Shown here: in pieces, positions 17,167 through 25,965 of the stretch
How the letters are laid out: every line of letters begins with the position of its first letter
Position numbering within the stretch: the first letter of the stretch is position 1
Origin: JAXLWB01 sp046328715
Lineage (GTDB): Bacteria; Chloroflexota; Anaerolineae; Caldilineales; Caldilineaceae
Reading direction: 5' to 3'
Length of the DNA: 60,398 bases
Assembly (NCBI GenBank): GCA_046328715.1
Contig: JAXLWB010000061.1
Span: 1 to 60,398 of the forward strand
Made by a program: the position numbers and the translations under genes
Notes under the pieces: model-generated
The model's input: only the letters and a program-made list of their open reading frames with translations
Told to the model about the DNA's origin: nothing
Database searches by the model: none

Positions 17167-17235
17167 AAAAGTTGCAGAGTGGCAAAGTGGCAGAGTGGCA
17201 AGTCATTCCAAAACTCTGCAACTTTGCCACTTTTT
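17167..17235. repeat. GTGGCAAA/GTGGCAGA tandem-word inverted repeat
   Basis: The left arm 17167-17200 contains GTTGCAGA and then GTGGCAAA and GTGGCAGA words. The right arm 17211-17235 contains CTCTGCAAC and TTTGCCAC. On the minus strand the stem AAAAGTTGCAGAG / CTCTGCAACTTTT could terminate transcription of the CNNM gene ending at 17246. Its reading frame mimics an N-terminal extension of the nitroreductase. Confidence 0.8.
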
Positions 17236-17245
17236 ATTTACCGCA

Positions 17246-18619
17246 TTATATCGTAACTTCCAGCCCATCATCAACCGCTTTATCGGCAGAGTTATTAGGA
17301 GGCGGATTGCCTGTGGGCAGAGTCACGATGACGGTGGCGATGGCAAGCCGCTCGATAGTGGCGACTTCAAAGCGCACACCTTGCACATCAACCACGTCCC
17401 CTGGCTGAGCAGTGCGCCCTAGTTCATGCAGGATCAATCCAGCAACCGTATCTGCCTCGTCGGAGGTGAAGACTAGATCATAGTGCTGTTCCAACTCATC
17501 GAGGAGTAGATCGCCTCGTACAAGCAATTTGTTCTCTTCAAGCACAGAAATCGGCGGCATCTCTTCAAAGTCAAACTCATCCAGAATCTCGCCGATCAAC
17601 TCCTCGGCCAGATCTTCGAGTGTGACCAGGCCAGCCGTGCCACCAAATTCATCTATGACAATGGCAATCTGCACATGTTGTTTGCGAAAGAGGTCGAGCG
17701 TCTTTTCCAGCGAAGCACCGACTGGCACCTCAGCAATCTGCCGTAGCAGAGAGCGCAAAGAAAGTGAATCTTTGTTGCGGACGAGTTCACGCGCCAGGTC
17801 CTTGATATGAAGCACGCCGATCACATTGTCACGGCTCCCCTCATAAATGGGATAGCGCGAAAAACGTGATTCGGCGATCACTCTCAGCACGTCGGGCAAC
17901 GTGGCTTCTACCTCCAAGGCGACAATCCTGGTGCGTCGCGTCATCACTTGGTTCACCGTACGTTCACTAAAGTCGATGACATTCTCCAGGTAGACCTGTT
18001 CCATCGGCAGGATCAGCCCTTGCTCCGAACTTTCTTCGACGATGTATTCCAGTTCGGAAGCGGTGGACAGGCCGGCGTTGGTATCCATCGGTGCCACATG
18101 GAGCCACAGCAGCACATGATCGCCCAGCCAGGTGAGGATAACGGTCAGAGGTTTTAATACACGCTCGACCAACTGCATGATGCTCAACAGACGTAATGCA
18201 GCAGCTTCCGGATCGTGGAGTGCCAACGATTTTGGCACCATTTCGCCCAGAACCACATGCAAAAAGGTGAGCAAGGCCACCGCTGCAATCGTAGCAATGG
18301 TATGAGCCAGCGCTTCACCCACCCACCCTATATGTTCGAGCGGGCCAAGTAAGACCGTGGCCAGGGCATGTTCACCATACATACCCAATCCCAGGCTGGC
18401 TAAGGTGATCCCCGCCTGCACGGTTGAGAGATAATTGCTCATCCGCTGTGGCTCACGCAACACATTGAGCACCTGTTGCGCCTTGGCCAATCCCTGCTCG
18501 GCGAGTTGGGCCATGCGAGTTGCAGGCACCGCTGCAATCGCAAACTCGGCTGCGACAAAGAAGCCGTTTATGATGACCAGGATCAGGATAACTGTAATCA
18601 GAAATAGCAGTTCAATCAT
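17246..18619 (-). CDS. CNNM/HlyC-CorC family membrane protein with CBS pair (downstream copy)
   Basis: 457 residues. The N-terminal CNNM (DUF21) domain has four hydrophobic segments (ELLFLITVILILVIINGFFVAAEFA; GITLASLGLGMYGE; VVLGEMVPKSLAL). A CBS pair follows at about 205-330 (VMTRRTRIVALEVEATL; FSRYPIYEGSRDNVIGVLHIKDL; VIDEFGGTAGLVTLEDLAEELIGEI), then a CorC/HlyC transporter-associated domain (DEADTVAGLILHELGR). Relatives are implicated in Mg2+/Co2+ efflux or resistance; the name 'hemolysin' is historical. The gene starts 3 bp after the stop of a paralogue, so the two are translationally close and probably form a heteromer or a duplicated pair. Confidence 0.92.
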   Translation of the reverse strand: MIELLFLITVILILVIINGFFVAAEFAIAAVPATRMAQLAEQGLAKAQQVLNVLREPQRMSNYLSTVQAGITLASLGLGMYGEHALATVLLGPLEHIGWVGEALAHTIATIAAVALLTFLHVVLGEMVPKSLALHDPEAAALRLLSIMQLVERVLKPLTVILTWLGDHVLLWLHVAPMDTNAGLSTASELEYIVEESSEQGLILPMEQVYLENVIDFSERTVNQVMTRRTRIVALEVEATLPDVLRVIAESRFSRYPIYEGSRDNVIGVLHIKDLARELVRNKDSLSLRSLLRQIAEVPVGASLEKTLDLFRKQHVQIAIVIDEFGGTAGLVTLEDLAEELIGEILDEFDFEEMPPISVLEENKLLVRGDLLLDELEQHYDLVFTSDEADTVAGLILHELGRTAQPGDVVDVQGVRFEVATIERLAIATVIVTLPTGNPPPNNSADKAVDDGLEVTI

Positions 18620-18622
18620 CTT

Positions 18623-20053
18623 CTATGACACCGATGCTACCACAGAGGTTGCTTTGTTGACGTTGCGTTGCACCCGCAGAGACTCGGTCACTTTATGAAG
18701 TGGCTTGCCAGGCTGTTGGTTGTGATAGGTTGTCACTTGTTGCGGTGTTAAGAGCATGCTCGCCAACATCAAGCCTTGACCCATCATCCTTTCCACACGC
18801 AGGTAATAACCAGCAATCTCCGCCCGCTCGCCCACTTCTGGCACGCGCCCTAGTTCGTTGGCAATCAATCCACCAACCGTATCCGCTTCCTCGGTCGGGA
18901 AATCGCCTTCGATCAATTCATTGAGTTCTTCGACTTGCAGATCGCCACGTAGCCAGAGTTCGTTGCGATTGCGTAATTCGTGCGGAGGCAGTTCGCCCCG
19001 GTCAAACTCATCGCGAAACTCGCCGATGATCTCTTCGATCAGATCCTCGAAGGTGAGCATCCCGGCAGTGCCACCATATTCATCGACCACGATGGCCAGA
19101 TGGTGGCGGTTGCGCTGCATGCGCTCCATCACGATCTGCACTTCCAGCGAATCTGGCACCTCTTCAATCGGGTGCAACATCATGCTGACTGTGACATGGT
19201 TATCTAGGTGCGGCTGCTGACTGGCAAGCAACAGATCTTTCAGGTGGACCATACCGATAATGTTGTCAATGGTGCCATCATAGATGGGCAGCCGCGAAAA
19301 GCGCGATTGGGCCAGGGTCGCAAGTAGATCCTCAATCGATTCGTCAACATTCCCCGCCACGATTCGGTTGCGCGGAATCATCACCTTGCGCGCTCGTTGA
19401 TTGCGCAGGGCAAGCGTGTTGACCAAGAGGGTGCGTTCCTCCTGGTCGAGCTGACTCTCCCCATTGCTCTGCTCCAGCAAGATGACGATTTCCTCGGGCG
19501 TGTGTACATGGCTATGTTCTGCTGCCACTTTTTGCCCCAAGAGCCGCAACACCAATGCACCGCTGCCATTGAGCAACAAGATCAAAGGACGAAAGATCGT
19601 TTGTAGGAAAAGAAGCGGACGCGCAGTAAAGAGTGCCATTCCTTCGGCGTTGCGCAAGCTGATGTTTTTGGGTACCAGCTCAGAAAGGATCACTTGCAGT
19701 ACAGTGAGGACGAGCAATACGAGGATCGTAGCGACGGTCGTCGCCACGGTCTCGCTGTTCGGGGTGATTTGCTGAAACAACGGTGCAAGAAGCTGAATCA
19801 GTTGTGCCTGGCCATAGGAGCCGAGCACCAGACTAGACACAGTGATGCCAAGTTGGCACGTAGAGACAAAGAGATCCAGTTTGTGCGGATCCTCGGCCAT
19901 TTCCAGGATATGGCGCGCCAACAAATTTTCTTCTTCGACCAGTTGGGCCAGCCGCTGTTTTTTTACGCTGATAGCGGCAAATTCGGCCGCCACAAAAAGC
20001 CCATTGAGGGCCAGCAGGAAGATGATCGCTACGATGAGAATAAAGACGTTCAT
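18623..20053 (-). CDS. CNNM/HlyC-CorC family membrane protein with CBS pair (upstream copy)
   Basis: 476 residues with the same architecture as the gene 3 bp downstream: NVFILIVAIIFLLALNGLFVAAEFAAISV and QLGITVSSLVLGSYGQAQL in the CNNM membrane domain, CBS repeats (VMIPRNRIVAGNVDESI, FSRLPIYDGTIDNIIGMVHLKDL, VVDEYGGTAGMLTFEDLIEEIIGEF) and a C-terminal CorC domain (EEADTVGGLIANELGRV). The ATG at 20053 is chosen; a longer frame reads through the GATGCAGCAGACA hairpin. No SD is visible. The two copies differ throughout, so the duplication is old. Their likely role is divalent-cation efflux or homeostasis in the cytoplasmic membrane, sensed through nucleotide binding by the CBS pair. Confidence 0.92.
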   Translation of the reverse strand: MNVFILIVAIIFLLALNGLFVAAEFAAISVKKQRLAQLVEEENLLARHILEMAEDPHKLDLFVSTCQLGITVSSLVLGSYGQAQLIQLLAPLFQQITPNSETVATTVATILVLLVLTVLQVILSELVPKNISLRNAEGMALFTARPLLFLQTIFRPLILLLNGSGALVLRLLGQKVAAEHSHVHTPEEIVILLEQSNGESQLDQEERTLLVNTLALRNQRARKVMIPRNRIVAGNVDESIEDLLATLAQSRFSRLPIYDGTIDNIIGMVHLKDLLLASQQPHLDNHVTVSMMLHPIEEVPDSLEVQIVMERMQRNRHHLAIVVDEYGGTAGMLTFEDLIEEIIGEFRDEFDRGELPPHELRNRNELWLRGDLQVEELNELIEGDFPTEEADTVGGLIANELGRVPEVGERAEIAGYYLRVERMMGQGLMLASMLLTPQQVTTYHNQQPGKPLHKVTESLRVQRNVNKATSVVASVS

Positions 20054-20070
20054 GGGAGAAGAGAGGAGAA

Positions 20071-20099
20071 GATGCAGCAGACAGTTTGTCTGCTGCATC
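20071..20099. repeat. Perfect 13-bp hairpin with 3-nt loop (GATGCAGCAGACA)
   Basis: GATGCAGCAGACA (20071-20083), loop GTT, then TGTCTGCTGCATC (20087-20099). It fills the gap between the Ig-like membrane protein (stop 20112) and the CNNM gene (start 20053). It lacks a following T-run on the minus strand. Confidence 0.75.
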
Positions 20100-20111
20100 C
20101 ATTGCACTCTT

Positions 20112-21821
20112 TTATTGAATCACAACCTCCACAACCATCGGACCGACCCCAATCATACCACCGGATCCATCACTGGTTGCCATAAATTGATAACTATTTT
20201 TCTGTCCTGCGCTTGCATCTGCTGGAATGATCAGACGAAGTTCCAGGAAAACGGTATTGCCTGGACCAACCGAGACCAATGTCAGTTGATCACCGCAAAC
20301 GCCATCCGATCGGCAGAGTTGCCCCGACCACTCACTGCCCGATTGTTTCTGGACCGTCAGGTTGTCGATCTGGTCACCTGTGTTTGAAACCAGCAAGCCG
20401 ATGGCACAGTTGCTATTGGCTGAACATTTGGGATTCGCATCACCCTGTACAGACATGGACACCCCACGTCGAATATTCGGCGTGGCAGTAGCAGTAGGCG
20501 GTATCGGCGTCCAGGTGGGCGTGAAGTAAGGTTCCGGGGTAAAGGTTTCGGTGACCGTGGGCGTCGGGGTTGGTTGCTCGATGGTGACCGTAGTTGTATA
20601 AATTTGTGTTTCACCGCTGGGCAGGATCACACGCAAGCTGTATATGCCATCGTGACTTCGGATACACTCTTCTCGTTCGCCCTGACCGTTGACGCCCAGG
20701 TTTTCATAATAAACCTCATGCACGTTCTGTACCGACCAGCGCACAGTCGTACACTCGCCTGGCTTCAAGATCTTGTCATCTGGGCCGAAGATTACCACGG
20801 GAGTACCAAGCGGGGTAGGGGTTTGCGTCGCAGTGGGCGTATCGATTACCTGGCCGTTGGCATCCACCGCCACATCTGGCGGTGGGGTGGGGCGACGCGT
20901 CGGAATTTCCACATTAATATCGGGCAACTGCTGTCCGCCGGGCGGTACCTGTACTGGTTGTGATTCTGGCGGCTGAACGACGATCAATGGCGCTTCACCG
21001 TTGTTTTGTGAACTGTTTGTTCCGTTGTTGGCACTGTTATCAATCGGGGCACCAGGGGTAGCGGTCACGGCCACTGGATACTCAAAAGACTCTTTCTGCG
21101 TCTGTGTCATTGGCACGGCTGGAGCGGCTCCCACTGCAGCAGGCACTGAACCGGTTGACGGGGTTGCGGTCCACACCACAAAAGCCGATGACTCAGGCGT
21201 TGCACCTATCGTCGGCAATACCTCGGCGACACTGACCGCACCGGGCGGCGATTCAAGTTGTGCATTCGCGAAGGTCCAACCTGCCCAGGCTGCCGTCAAA
21301 CCGCCAAAGATCAAAACCACGACAAAGACCACTCCAGCCCCAATCCAGCCCCAGCGGCGACGGCCCTCCAGCCAATCTTCTTCTGCAAGATTATTCTCCG
21401 CCGAGAGCACGCCGCTATGCTGTAAGTTGCCATCCGCTGGAACAAACTGCGTGGAAGCTTCAACAGGTTGGTTGTGGGAAGCGCTCTGTAGGTCACGGCT
21501 GGGCACTAGGTTCTTGCGCGGAGATAGGCCACCATTTGGTGTATTCGGCTCACCTACGCTGGCCTGTGCAGGGCGTACTGGCTGCCAACCGGTCGCTTCC
21601 TGCCGCTTCCCAATGCGTCCGGCCGAATGGCGCGCGGCTTTAAAGAGTGGACACATACGATGTCCACTGCTCAAGCAGAAGGTCGCCTGGTGTGGAAAGA
21701 GCAGACTGTCCTGCTCGCCACTGGCCAAACAACGATTCTCAAAGCTAGGGTAATCGACCGGTGGCCCCTGATTGAAGTTTTGGTCGAGGGTCGCCAGGTA
21801 GGGGCAGAGTTGTTGTGCCAT
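20112..21821 (-). CDS. Single-pass membrane protein with N-terminal Cys4 motif and outer Ig-like domains
   Basis: 569 residues. The N-terminal 57 residues carry C6 (CPYL), C31 (ENRC), C48 (HQATFCL) and C56 (HRMCP), a spacing that suggests a small metal-binding or disulfide module; I recall similar starts in other Chloroflexota proteins. A polar stretch leads to one hydrophobic helix near 160-190 (IGAGVVFVVVLIFGG), preceded by EGRRRWG, so the Cys4 part should face the cytoplasm. Outside follow long P/T/S/Q-rich linkers (TPTATQTPTPLGTP), an Ig-like domain (LKPGECTTVRWSVQNVHEVYY to SGETQIYTTTVTIEQ), another PT-rich linker and a C-terminal beta domain resembling CARDB/NEW3 (GLLVSNTGDQIDNLTVQ). 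The function is unknown. ATG 21819-21821 opens the frame directly at CPYL. Confidence 0.8.
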   Translation of the reverse strand: MAQQLCPYLATLDQNFNQGPPVDYPSFENRCLASGEQDSLLFPHQATFCLSSGHRMCPLFKAARHSAGRIGKRQEATGWQPVRPAQASVGEPNTPNGGLSPRKNLVPSRDLQSASHNQPVEASTQFVPADGNLQHSGVLSAENNLAEEDWLEGRRRWGWIGAGVVFVVVLIFGGLTAAWAGWTFANAQLESPPGAVSVAEVLPTIGATPESSAFVVWTATPSTGSVPAAVGAAPAVPMTQTQKESFEYPVAVTATPGAPIDNSANNGTNSSQNNGEAPLIVVQPPESQPVQVPPGGQQLPDINVEIPTRRPTPPPDVAVDANGQVIDTPTATQTPTPLGTPVVIFGPDDKILKPGECTTVRWSVQNVHEVYYENLGVNGQGEREECIRSHDGIYSLRVILPSGETQIYTTTVTIEQPTPTPTVTETFTPEPYFTPTWTPIPPTATATPNIRRGVSMSVQGDANPKCSANSNCAIGLLVSNTGDQIDNLTVQKQSGSEWSGQLCRSDGVCGDQLTLVSVGPGNTVFLELRLIIPADASAGQKNSYQFMATSDGSGGMIGVGPMVVEVVIQ

Positions 21822-21834
21822 GCTTACTGTTGGA

Positions 21835-21915
21835 GATGACAGGATGACAGGATGACAAGATGACCATACACTTCTAGGTCCGCTCTTACCATCTTGTCAT
21901 CCAGTTATCTTGTCA
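21835..21915. repeat. GATGACAR tandem-word inverted repeat
   Basis: The left arm 21835-21863 is GATGACAGG, GATGACAGG, ATGACAAGATGA. The right arm 21885-21915 is the degenerate complement (ATCTTGTCATCC, ATCTTGTCA). The last codons and stop (21897-21899) of the nucleotidyltransferase lie in the right arm. The same word recurs at 28413-28485 and 30190-30219. Confidence 0.85.
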
Positions 21916-23456
21916 TTTTTCGTTCCTTCCCAGAGTGTCTGAGCCAAAACCAGGGCTTCTTCCTCACTGACGATTTCACCGGCAACCTGCGCTTCAAATA
22001 TCTGTTCGAGCAACGCTCCCAGTTGCCGACCTGGTTGGATTCCGGTTGCACGCATCACCATGTGGCCATCGACCAACGGCTGTTGGCGCGAATTGGCAGC
22101 AGTTTCATCACTATAGGCAAAGTAGAGTAATTCTGCCATATGTTTGCGATAATCGTCCCATTGCTCAGGCAAAAAGTGCGGATTTGTTGCCAACACGTCG
22201 GCCAGCGCCAACAAGATCGTGTCAATCCCAGGCGGATCGGCAAATTGTGATCCGCCGATGTCGCGAAAAAAACGATAGCGTGCCCGAGGGCTGAGCGATT
22301 GCTGGCGAAAGCTTTGATCGAGCAAGTGAGGCCGCATGTGTCCACGAATAACTACATTCGCTAGGTCGATTTCGTTACGGCTAAAGCGCATTGCCTCGAG
22401 ACGCCGCACAGCCATCTCAGCGCCGCGCAACTCATGCTCCAAGAAACGGTAACGAACTGGGCCAGACTCGCTCTTTTCACTGCTGCGCGTGGTCGGCTTG
22501 CCAATGTCGTGCAATAATGCAAGCCAGACCAACCAATCTGCACGCTGACGTTGTGCAGCCAAGGGCTTCAAAAAATGTTGGCGCAGGAAAAATAGATAGG
22601 GTTGAAGTGTATCCTTAAGCGTTGCCTGCTCGTCCACCAACTCCTGCGATCCCTTTAGCCAGTCCCGCAGCATACGCGCCTGCCGCACTGTGTGCAATGT
22701 ATGCCAATAGACATCCAGCGTATGCGGCAACGACTGCTCAATGCCAATCGTCGCCGAAAGTTCAGGCAATGCATGGCGCAAGATACCAAGGGTACGCAAC
22801 TCTTCTAGCCCCACATCTGGCTGGTCAAGCGCCAATACTTTCCAAAGTTCGTCGCGCAGACGTTCCGGGCTGGTTGCACTGATCGTTCCGGAAAGGCGCT
22901 CAATCTGCTGGCGCGTCTCCTTTTCGATTGTAAAACCCAGTTGCAACGATAGGCGAACCGCCCGCACCATACGCACGGGATCTTCGGCCAAACTCGCCAT
23001 ACTGACCCGGCGCACCAGCTTTTGGCCAAGGTCCGCCTGACCGCCCGTCACATCCAGCAAGCGGGGCTGTGTTCCTGACGCATAAGCTACCGCCAGCGCA
23101 TTGATGGTAAAGTCACGCGCCAAGAGATCCGTTTCAATGTCATCCCCGCGCATCCGGGCAACATCACAGACCAGGGGTTCCCCGACGTTGGCGGTGAAGA
23201 CCAAGCGACCAACATCACGCCCTTCATCCAGTGGGTAATATGCCCACCCTGTGCGATCGGCAACACGACGAGCCGTGGTCATCGCCGCCTGTGGCACCAC
23301 CAAATCAAGATCGGATTGTTCTTTGCTTTTGCCCAACAGTTGATCGCGTACAAAGCCACCCACCGCATACACGGGAGTTGTCTCTTGGATGCAAGCCAGC
23401 AAGAGCGCGCGCATCGCTGGGTTCGCTGGATACCATTGGATCGCCTGCTGAGTCAT
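21897..23456 (-). CDS. tRNA nucleotidyltransferase / poly(A) polymerase with HD domain
   Basis: 519 residues. The class-II nucleotidyltransferase head has GGFVRD (G33, G34) and DLD (D49, D51, metal ligands), then FTINALAVAY and the RRVSMASLAEDPVRMVRAVRL neck block, with an HD hydrolase-type motif (LLHDIGKPTTR) in the second half. The enzyme either adds CCA to tRNA 3' ends or poly(A) tails to RNA; sequence alone does not decide. The start at 23456 gives MTQQAIQWYP and then the family head. A longer frame upstream passes through the promoter and is rejected. An extended -10 (TGTTATAAT) lies only 6 nt before the ATG with no SD, suggesting a leaderless mRNA. The C-terminal residues NDKITG are encoded by a repeat arm. 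Confidence 0.88.
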   Translation of the reverse strand: MTQQAIQWYPANPAMRALLLACIQETTPVYAVGGFVRDQLLGKSKEQSDLDLVVPQAAMTTARRVADRTGWAYYPLDEGRDVGRLVFTANVGEPLVCDVARMRGDDIETDLLARDFTINALAVAYASGTQPRLLDVTGGQADLGQKLVRRVSMASLAEDPVRMVRAVRLSLQLGFTIEKETRQQIERLSGTISATSPERLRDELWKVLALDQPDVGLEELRTLGILRHALPELSATIGIEQSLPHTLDVYWHTLHTVRQARMLRDWLKGSQELVDEQATLKDTLQPYLFFLRQHFLKPLAAQRQRADWLVWLALLHDIGKPTTRSSEKSESGPVRYRFLEHELRGAEMAVRRLEAMRFSRNEIDLANVVIRGHMRPHLLDQSFRQQSLSPRARYRFFRDIGGSQFADPPGIDTILLALADVLATNPHFLPEQWDDYRKHMAELLYFAYSDETAANSRQQPLVDGHMVMRATGIQPGRQLGALLEQIFEAQVAGEIVSEEEALVLAQTLWEGTKNDKITG

Positions 23457-23462
23457 GCCAAC

Positions 23463-23471
23463 ATTATAACA
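23463..23471 (-). promoter_or_regulatory. Extended -10 promoter abutting the nucleotidyltransferase start
   Basis: On the minus strand TGTTATAAT (23471-23463) ends 6 nt before the ATG at 23456, which puts the predicted transcription start at or next to the A of ATG. The -35 region is poor, as expected for an extended -10. There is no room for a ribosome-binding site. Confidence 0.6.
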
Positions 23472-23546
23472 GGAAATAACCTGAGGAGTAATTGCTAGAA
23501 GGCGGATAGCAGGAAAAATTGAGAATGCGGGACGGAAGCAACAGAT

Positions 23547-23614
23547 TGTGACACGGAGGGAAAGGAACCCGGATCTTACTTTCAAAATCCGAGTTCCTTT
23601 TTAACGTGTCACAA
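23547..23614. repeat. Nested long hairpin downstream of the URO-D-like gene
   Basis: The outer stem TTGTGACACG / CGTGTCACAA (23547-23556, 23605-23614) encloses an inner stem AAAGGAACCCGGAT / ATCCGAGTTCCTTT (23561-23574, 23587-23600, one mismatch). Located between the URO-D-like stop (23665) and the nucleotidyltransferase promoter, it could end the upstream transcript, although the T-run on the minus strand is short. Confidence 0.65.
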
Positions 23615-23664
23615 GATCAATCGACTTAAATGGAGCGTCGTTATCGAATGGACGTAAGCAACAG

Positions 23665-24651
23665 CTACTTCTCTACCGCATGACGCGCAGCAATTAGGTT
23701 GCTGGTTGGCGCAATAATGGGTGTGACACAGCCGGTACCGAGGATGAACCGTTTGCCTTCAGTGGCGCGTAGTGCATGGAGTGCTTCGTGGCGAACTGCG
23801 TCTGGATTGCCGCGCACCATGGTTGCCCATTGGCGCAGACCACCACAGAGTGCCATTTTGGTACGTTTGAGCGCGGCGTCGAGCGTAGGCGGTGTTTCGG
23901 TATCGTGCCAGTTGATGACTTGGGCGGGATAGTCCGCAATCAGGTCGAACATAACCTGTTCGCCGTGTAGGTGAACCACATTGAACCAGAGGCTGCTCGC
24001 CAGGTCGAGAATTTGCAGATCGTAGGGACGGCCAAAGGTGCGATACTCCTCTTCGCTGAGAAGCGCATAACTGGCATGTTGTACTGCCAGAAAGATCCCA
24101 GCCACACCAGTCGGTTTGAGGGCATCAATGAAACGCAGGATCGACTCGGTAATCGTTGCCAATCCGGCTTTGACAGCGTCGGGGTATTGATGAATGTGGG
24201 TTGCCAGCAAGGGACCGGCTAGATTCTTGGCCTGGGCCAGTGGATTAAAAATGGTTTGGATGGCTGGCGTTTCTGCACCTAGGGCACTACAGATGGCGTG
24301 GTTGGCACCCAATACCTCGCTTTGCAATCCATCGTTCGGATCCAGTGGCTCCAGTTTGTACCAATCTTCTGGGGATTGGATGACACGCTGTCCCCAAACG
24401 TAGGTGCCTTCATCATTGCCCTGCCAACTGCATTCGGCTCCGTAGCCAGCGACACAAAAGTTACTGTTAGGTGTCACTTTGACAAAATCAAAGTCGTAAG
24501 TACGTTGAAATTCGAGCGTAGCGCGCGCCAATTCACCGCCATGTAGGTCATCGACTGGCCAATGGCGCCATAAGGCCACTGCCGGACGATCGACCGGCGC
24601 GCCAGCAATCGTTGCCTCCAGCCGTTCACGCTTGTTCATTGCTTTTTGCAT
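23665..24651 (-). CDS. Uroporphyrinogen decarboxylase-family protein (URO-D/methyltransferase superfamily)
   Basis: 328 residues of the URO-D fold (NKRERLEATIAGAPVDRPAVALWRHWPVDD at the start; DFDFVKVTPN; VAGIFLAVQHASYALLSEEEYRTFGRPYD; VVHLHGE; INWHDTETPPTL; LCGGLRQWATMVRGNPDAVRHEALHAL). True HemE and the corrinoid-linked methyltransferases MtaA/CmuA share this fold. The absence of nearby haem genes and the 'HLHGE' ending favour a methyltransferase-like or uncharacterised member over HemE; this is inference. It is probably cytoplasmic. ATG 24651 (MQKAMNKRE) or the ATG at 24639 is possible. It lies 106 bp after an unknown gene on the same strand. Confidence 0.85.
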   Translation of the reverse strand: MQKAMNKRERLEATIAGAPVDRPAVALWRHWPVDDLHGGELARATLEFQRTYDFDFVKVTPNSNFCVAGYGAECSWQGNDEGTYVWGQRVIQSPEDWYKLEPLDPNDGLQSEVLGANHAICSALGAETPAIQTIFNPLAQAKNLAGPLLATHIHQYPDAVKAGLATITESILRFIDALKPTGVAGIFLAVQHASYALLSEEEYRTFGRPYDLQILDLASSLWFNVVHLHGEQVMFDLIADYPAQVINWHDTETPPTLDAALKRTKMALCGGLRQWATMVRGNPDAVRHEALHALRATEGKRFILGTGCVTPIIAPTSNLIAARHAVEK

Positions 24652-24757
24652 ATCGCCTCCTTGGCAAAATCACGATACCATCAAGGATACGACAAGCAAC
24701 GAGGAATGGAATCGCCAAGCGGCTAGTTCTGCTGCTATCTATCAGGTCGATTTGTCG

Positions 24758-25294
24758 CTAGACAAGCCCCGAAAAGCGGTCATTGATATAGGCTAACTTC
24801 GCTTCGGGATCGCGCTTGGAGGAGATAAAACGCACCCAGGCGTGGCGTTCGTGCCATACGACAGCCAATTCCCAGACGCAGTAGGTGCCCCGATGCTCTG
24901 TGGGGAAATGGACATGCTGATAAGCATCCATACTACCAGCCAATTTCCAATAAACAGCTTCCCACATCTCGTTGGTGTTGCGCCAAGTCGTGATGAGCAG
25001 CAACAAAGCGGCACCAGCGCGGTGAAGCATCACAAAGCCCAAGTCCCCCTCAAAAGGAATTCGTGTTGCCTCGTTTGTCACAAACGTACGGCATTCGACA
25101 AACTCATCTGCCGTAATCGCAACCTCGGCTGGGTAGATGTCATACCACTTGAGATAAGCCGAAGATAAATGCAGATCCTCACGCGGCATGACCCATTTCT
25201 GGTAATATGAATAGCCGTCGGGGACGACATTGCCAAGCTGTGCAAGTCCATCAACTTTATCAATCGTCGGTAGACCGACCATACTCTCTCCCAT
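24758..25294 (-). CDS. Conserved protein of unknown function
   Basis: 178 residues, soluble and with no signal peptide. It is rich in aromatic residues (YSYYQKWVM, AYLKWYDIYP, MWEAVYWKLAG, WHERHAWVRF) and mixed alpha/beta in appearance. I do not recognise the family. It begins 2 bp after the stop of the FMN split-barrel protein gene, so the two are almost certainly co-transcribed and may be translationally coupled, which suggests a role linked to that flavoprotein. It has no Cys-based metal site and no classical nucleotide-binding loop. Confidence 0.75.
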   Translation of the reverse strand: MGESMVGLPTIDKVDGLAQLGNVVPDGYSYYQKWVMPREDLHLSSAYLKWYDIYPAEVAITADEFVECRTFVTNEATRIPFEGDLGFVMLHRAGAALLLLITTWRNTNEMWEAVYWKLAGSMDAYQHVHFPTEHRGTYCVWELAVVWHERHAWVRFISSKRDPEAKLAYINDRFSGLV

Positions 25295-25296
25295 CG

Positions 25297-25953
25297 CTAC
25301 TTGTCGATGCGGTCGCGGATGTAGGCGGGCACAGTAATTCCATCCCGCAATTTCGGATCATTGACCACTGACCACTGAGGCTCAACGGCCAGCACCCCTG
25401 CCCAAACCGGCAAGGCATAATCCTCGTCGTCATCCTTAGGCGGGCCGCTACGGCTCTTGGCGGAGGCACTTTCGATGGCGATCTCGACCACCGAGGTTGC
25501 ATTCAGTTCCAACGCATTGGGCTGACGTGCATCGGCCCAACGCCCTGCGAGAAGATGATCGCTCACTGCAGCCAGAGCAGCCATTTTTGTTGCTTCATCT
25601 TCGATCAAACGACCTCTGCCAAAGACGGTAGCCGAGCGGTAGTTCATCGAATGGTGAAAGACAGAACGAGCTAATACAATGCCTTCGAGCAGTGTGAAGC
25701 TGAGGCAAGCCGGTTCGCCACTGGCAATGTGTTTGAGCAGACGACTGGCCTTGGCACCGTGCAGCACCAAAGTGTCGCCGATGCGCCCATGAATGGTAGG
25801 GATCACAAAAGGTTGCCCGTCCTGAACAAAGCCGACATGGCAAATTGGCGCAGCATCAATGATCGGATAGATGGTAGCCTTGTCGTAGTTACCCCGTTCA
25901 GGCATCCGTTTGACACTGTTGCGTGGGGTTTTTGGAAAAGTTTGTGTGGTCAT
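25297..25953 (-). CDS. Pyridoxamine 5'-phosphate oxidase-like FMN-binding protein
   Basis: 218 residues. The pattern RNSVKRMPERGNYDKATIYPIIDAAPICHVGFVQDGQPFVIPTIHGRIGDTLVLHGAKASRLLKHI belongs to the PNPOx-like split-barrel family often annotated 'flavin-nucleotide-binding' or NimA-like. RSVFHHSMNYRSATVFGRGRLI continues the barrel. Members bind FMN or F420 and reduce or sense small molecules; some relatives inactivate nitroimidazoles. Its partner gene (24758-25294) starts 2 bp downstream. ATG 25953 gives MTTQTFPKTPRN. Confidence 0.88.
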   Translation of the reverse strand: MTTQTFPKTPRNSVKRMPERGNYDKATIYPIIDAAPICHVGFVQDGQPFVIPTIHGRIGDTLVLHGAKASRLLKHIASGEPACLSFTLLEGIVLARSVFHHSMNYRSATVFGRGRLIEDEATKMAALAAVSDHLLAGRWADARQPNALELNATSVVEIAIESASAKSRSGPPKDDDEDYALPVWAGVLAVEPQWSVVNDPKLRDGITVPAYIRDRIDK

Positions 25954-25965
25954 GATCGGTGAGAT

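Noticed and set aside
17142..17201. ATG at 17201 as the nitroreductase start
   Set aside because: It would translate the GTGGCAAA arm; the TTG at 17141 has AGGAGT and gives the family-length N-terminus.
21001..21753. A 250-codon open frame antisense to the Cys4/Ig-like membrane protein
   Set aside because: The opposite frame has a coherent helix, linkers and beta domains; this frame has none.
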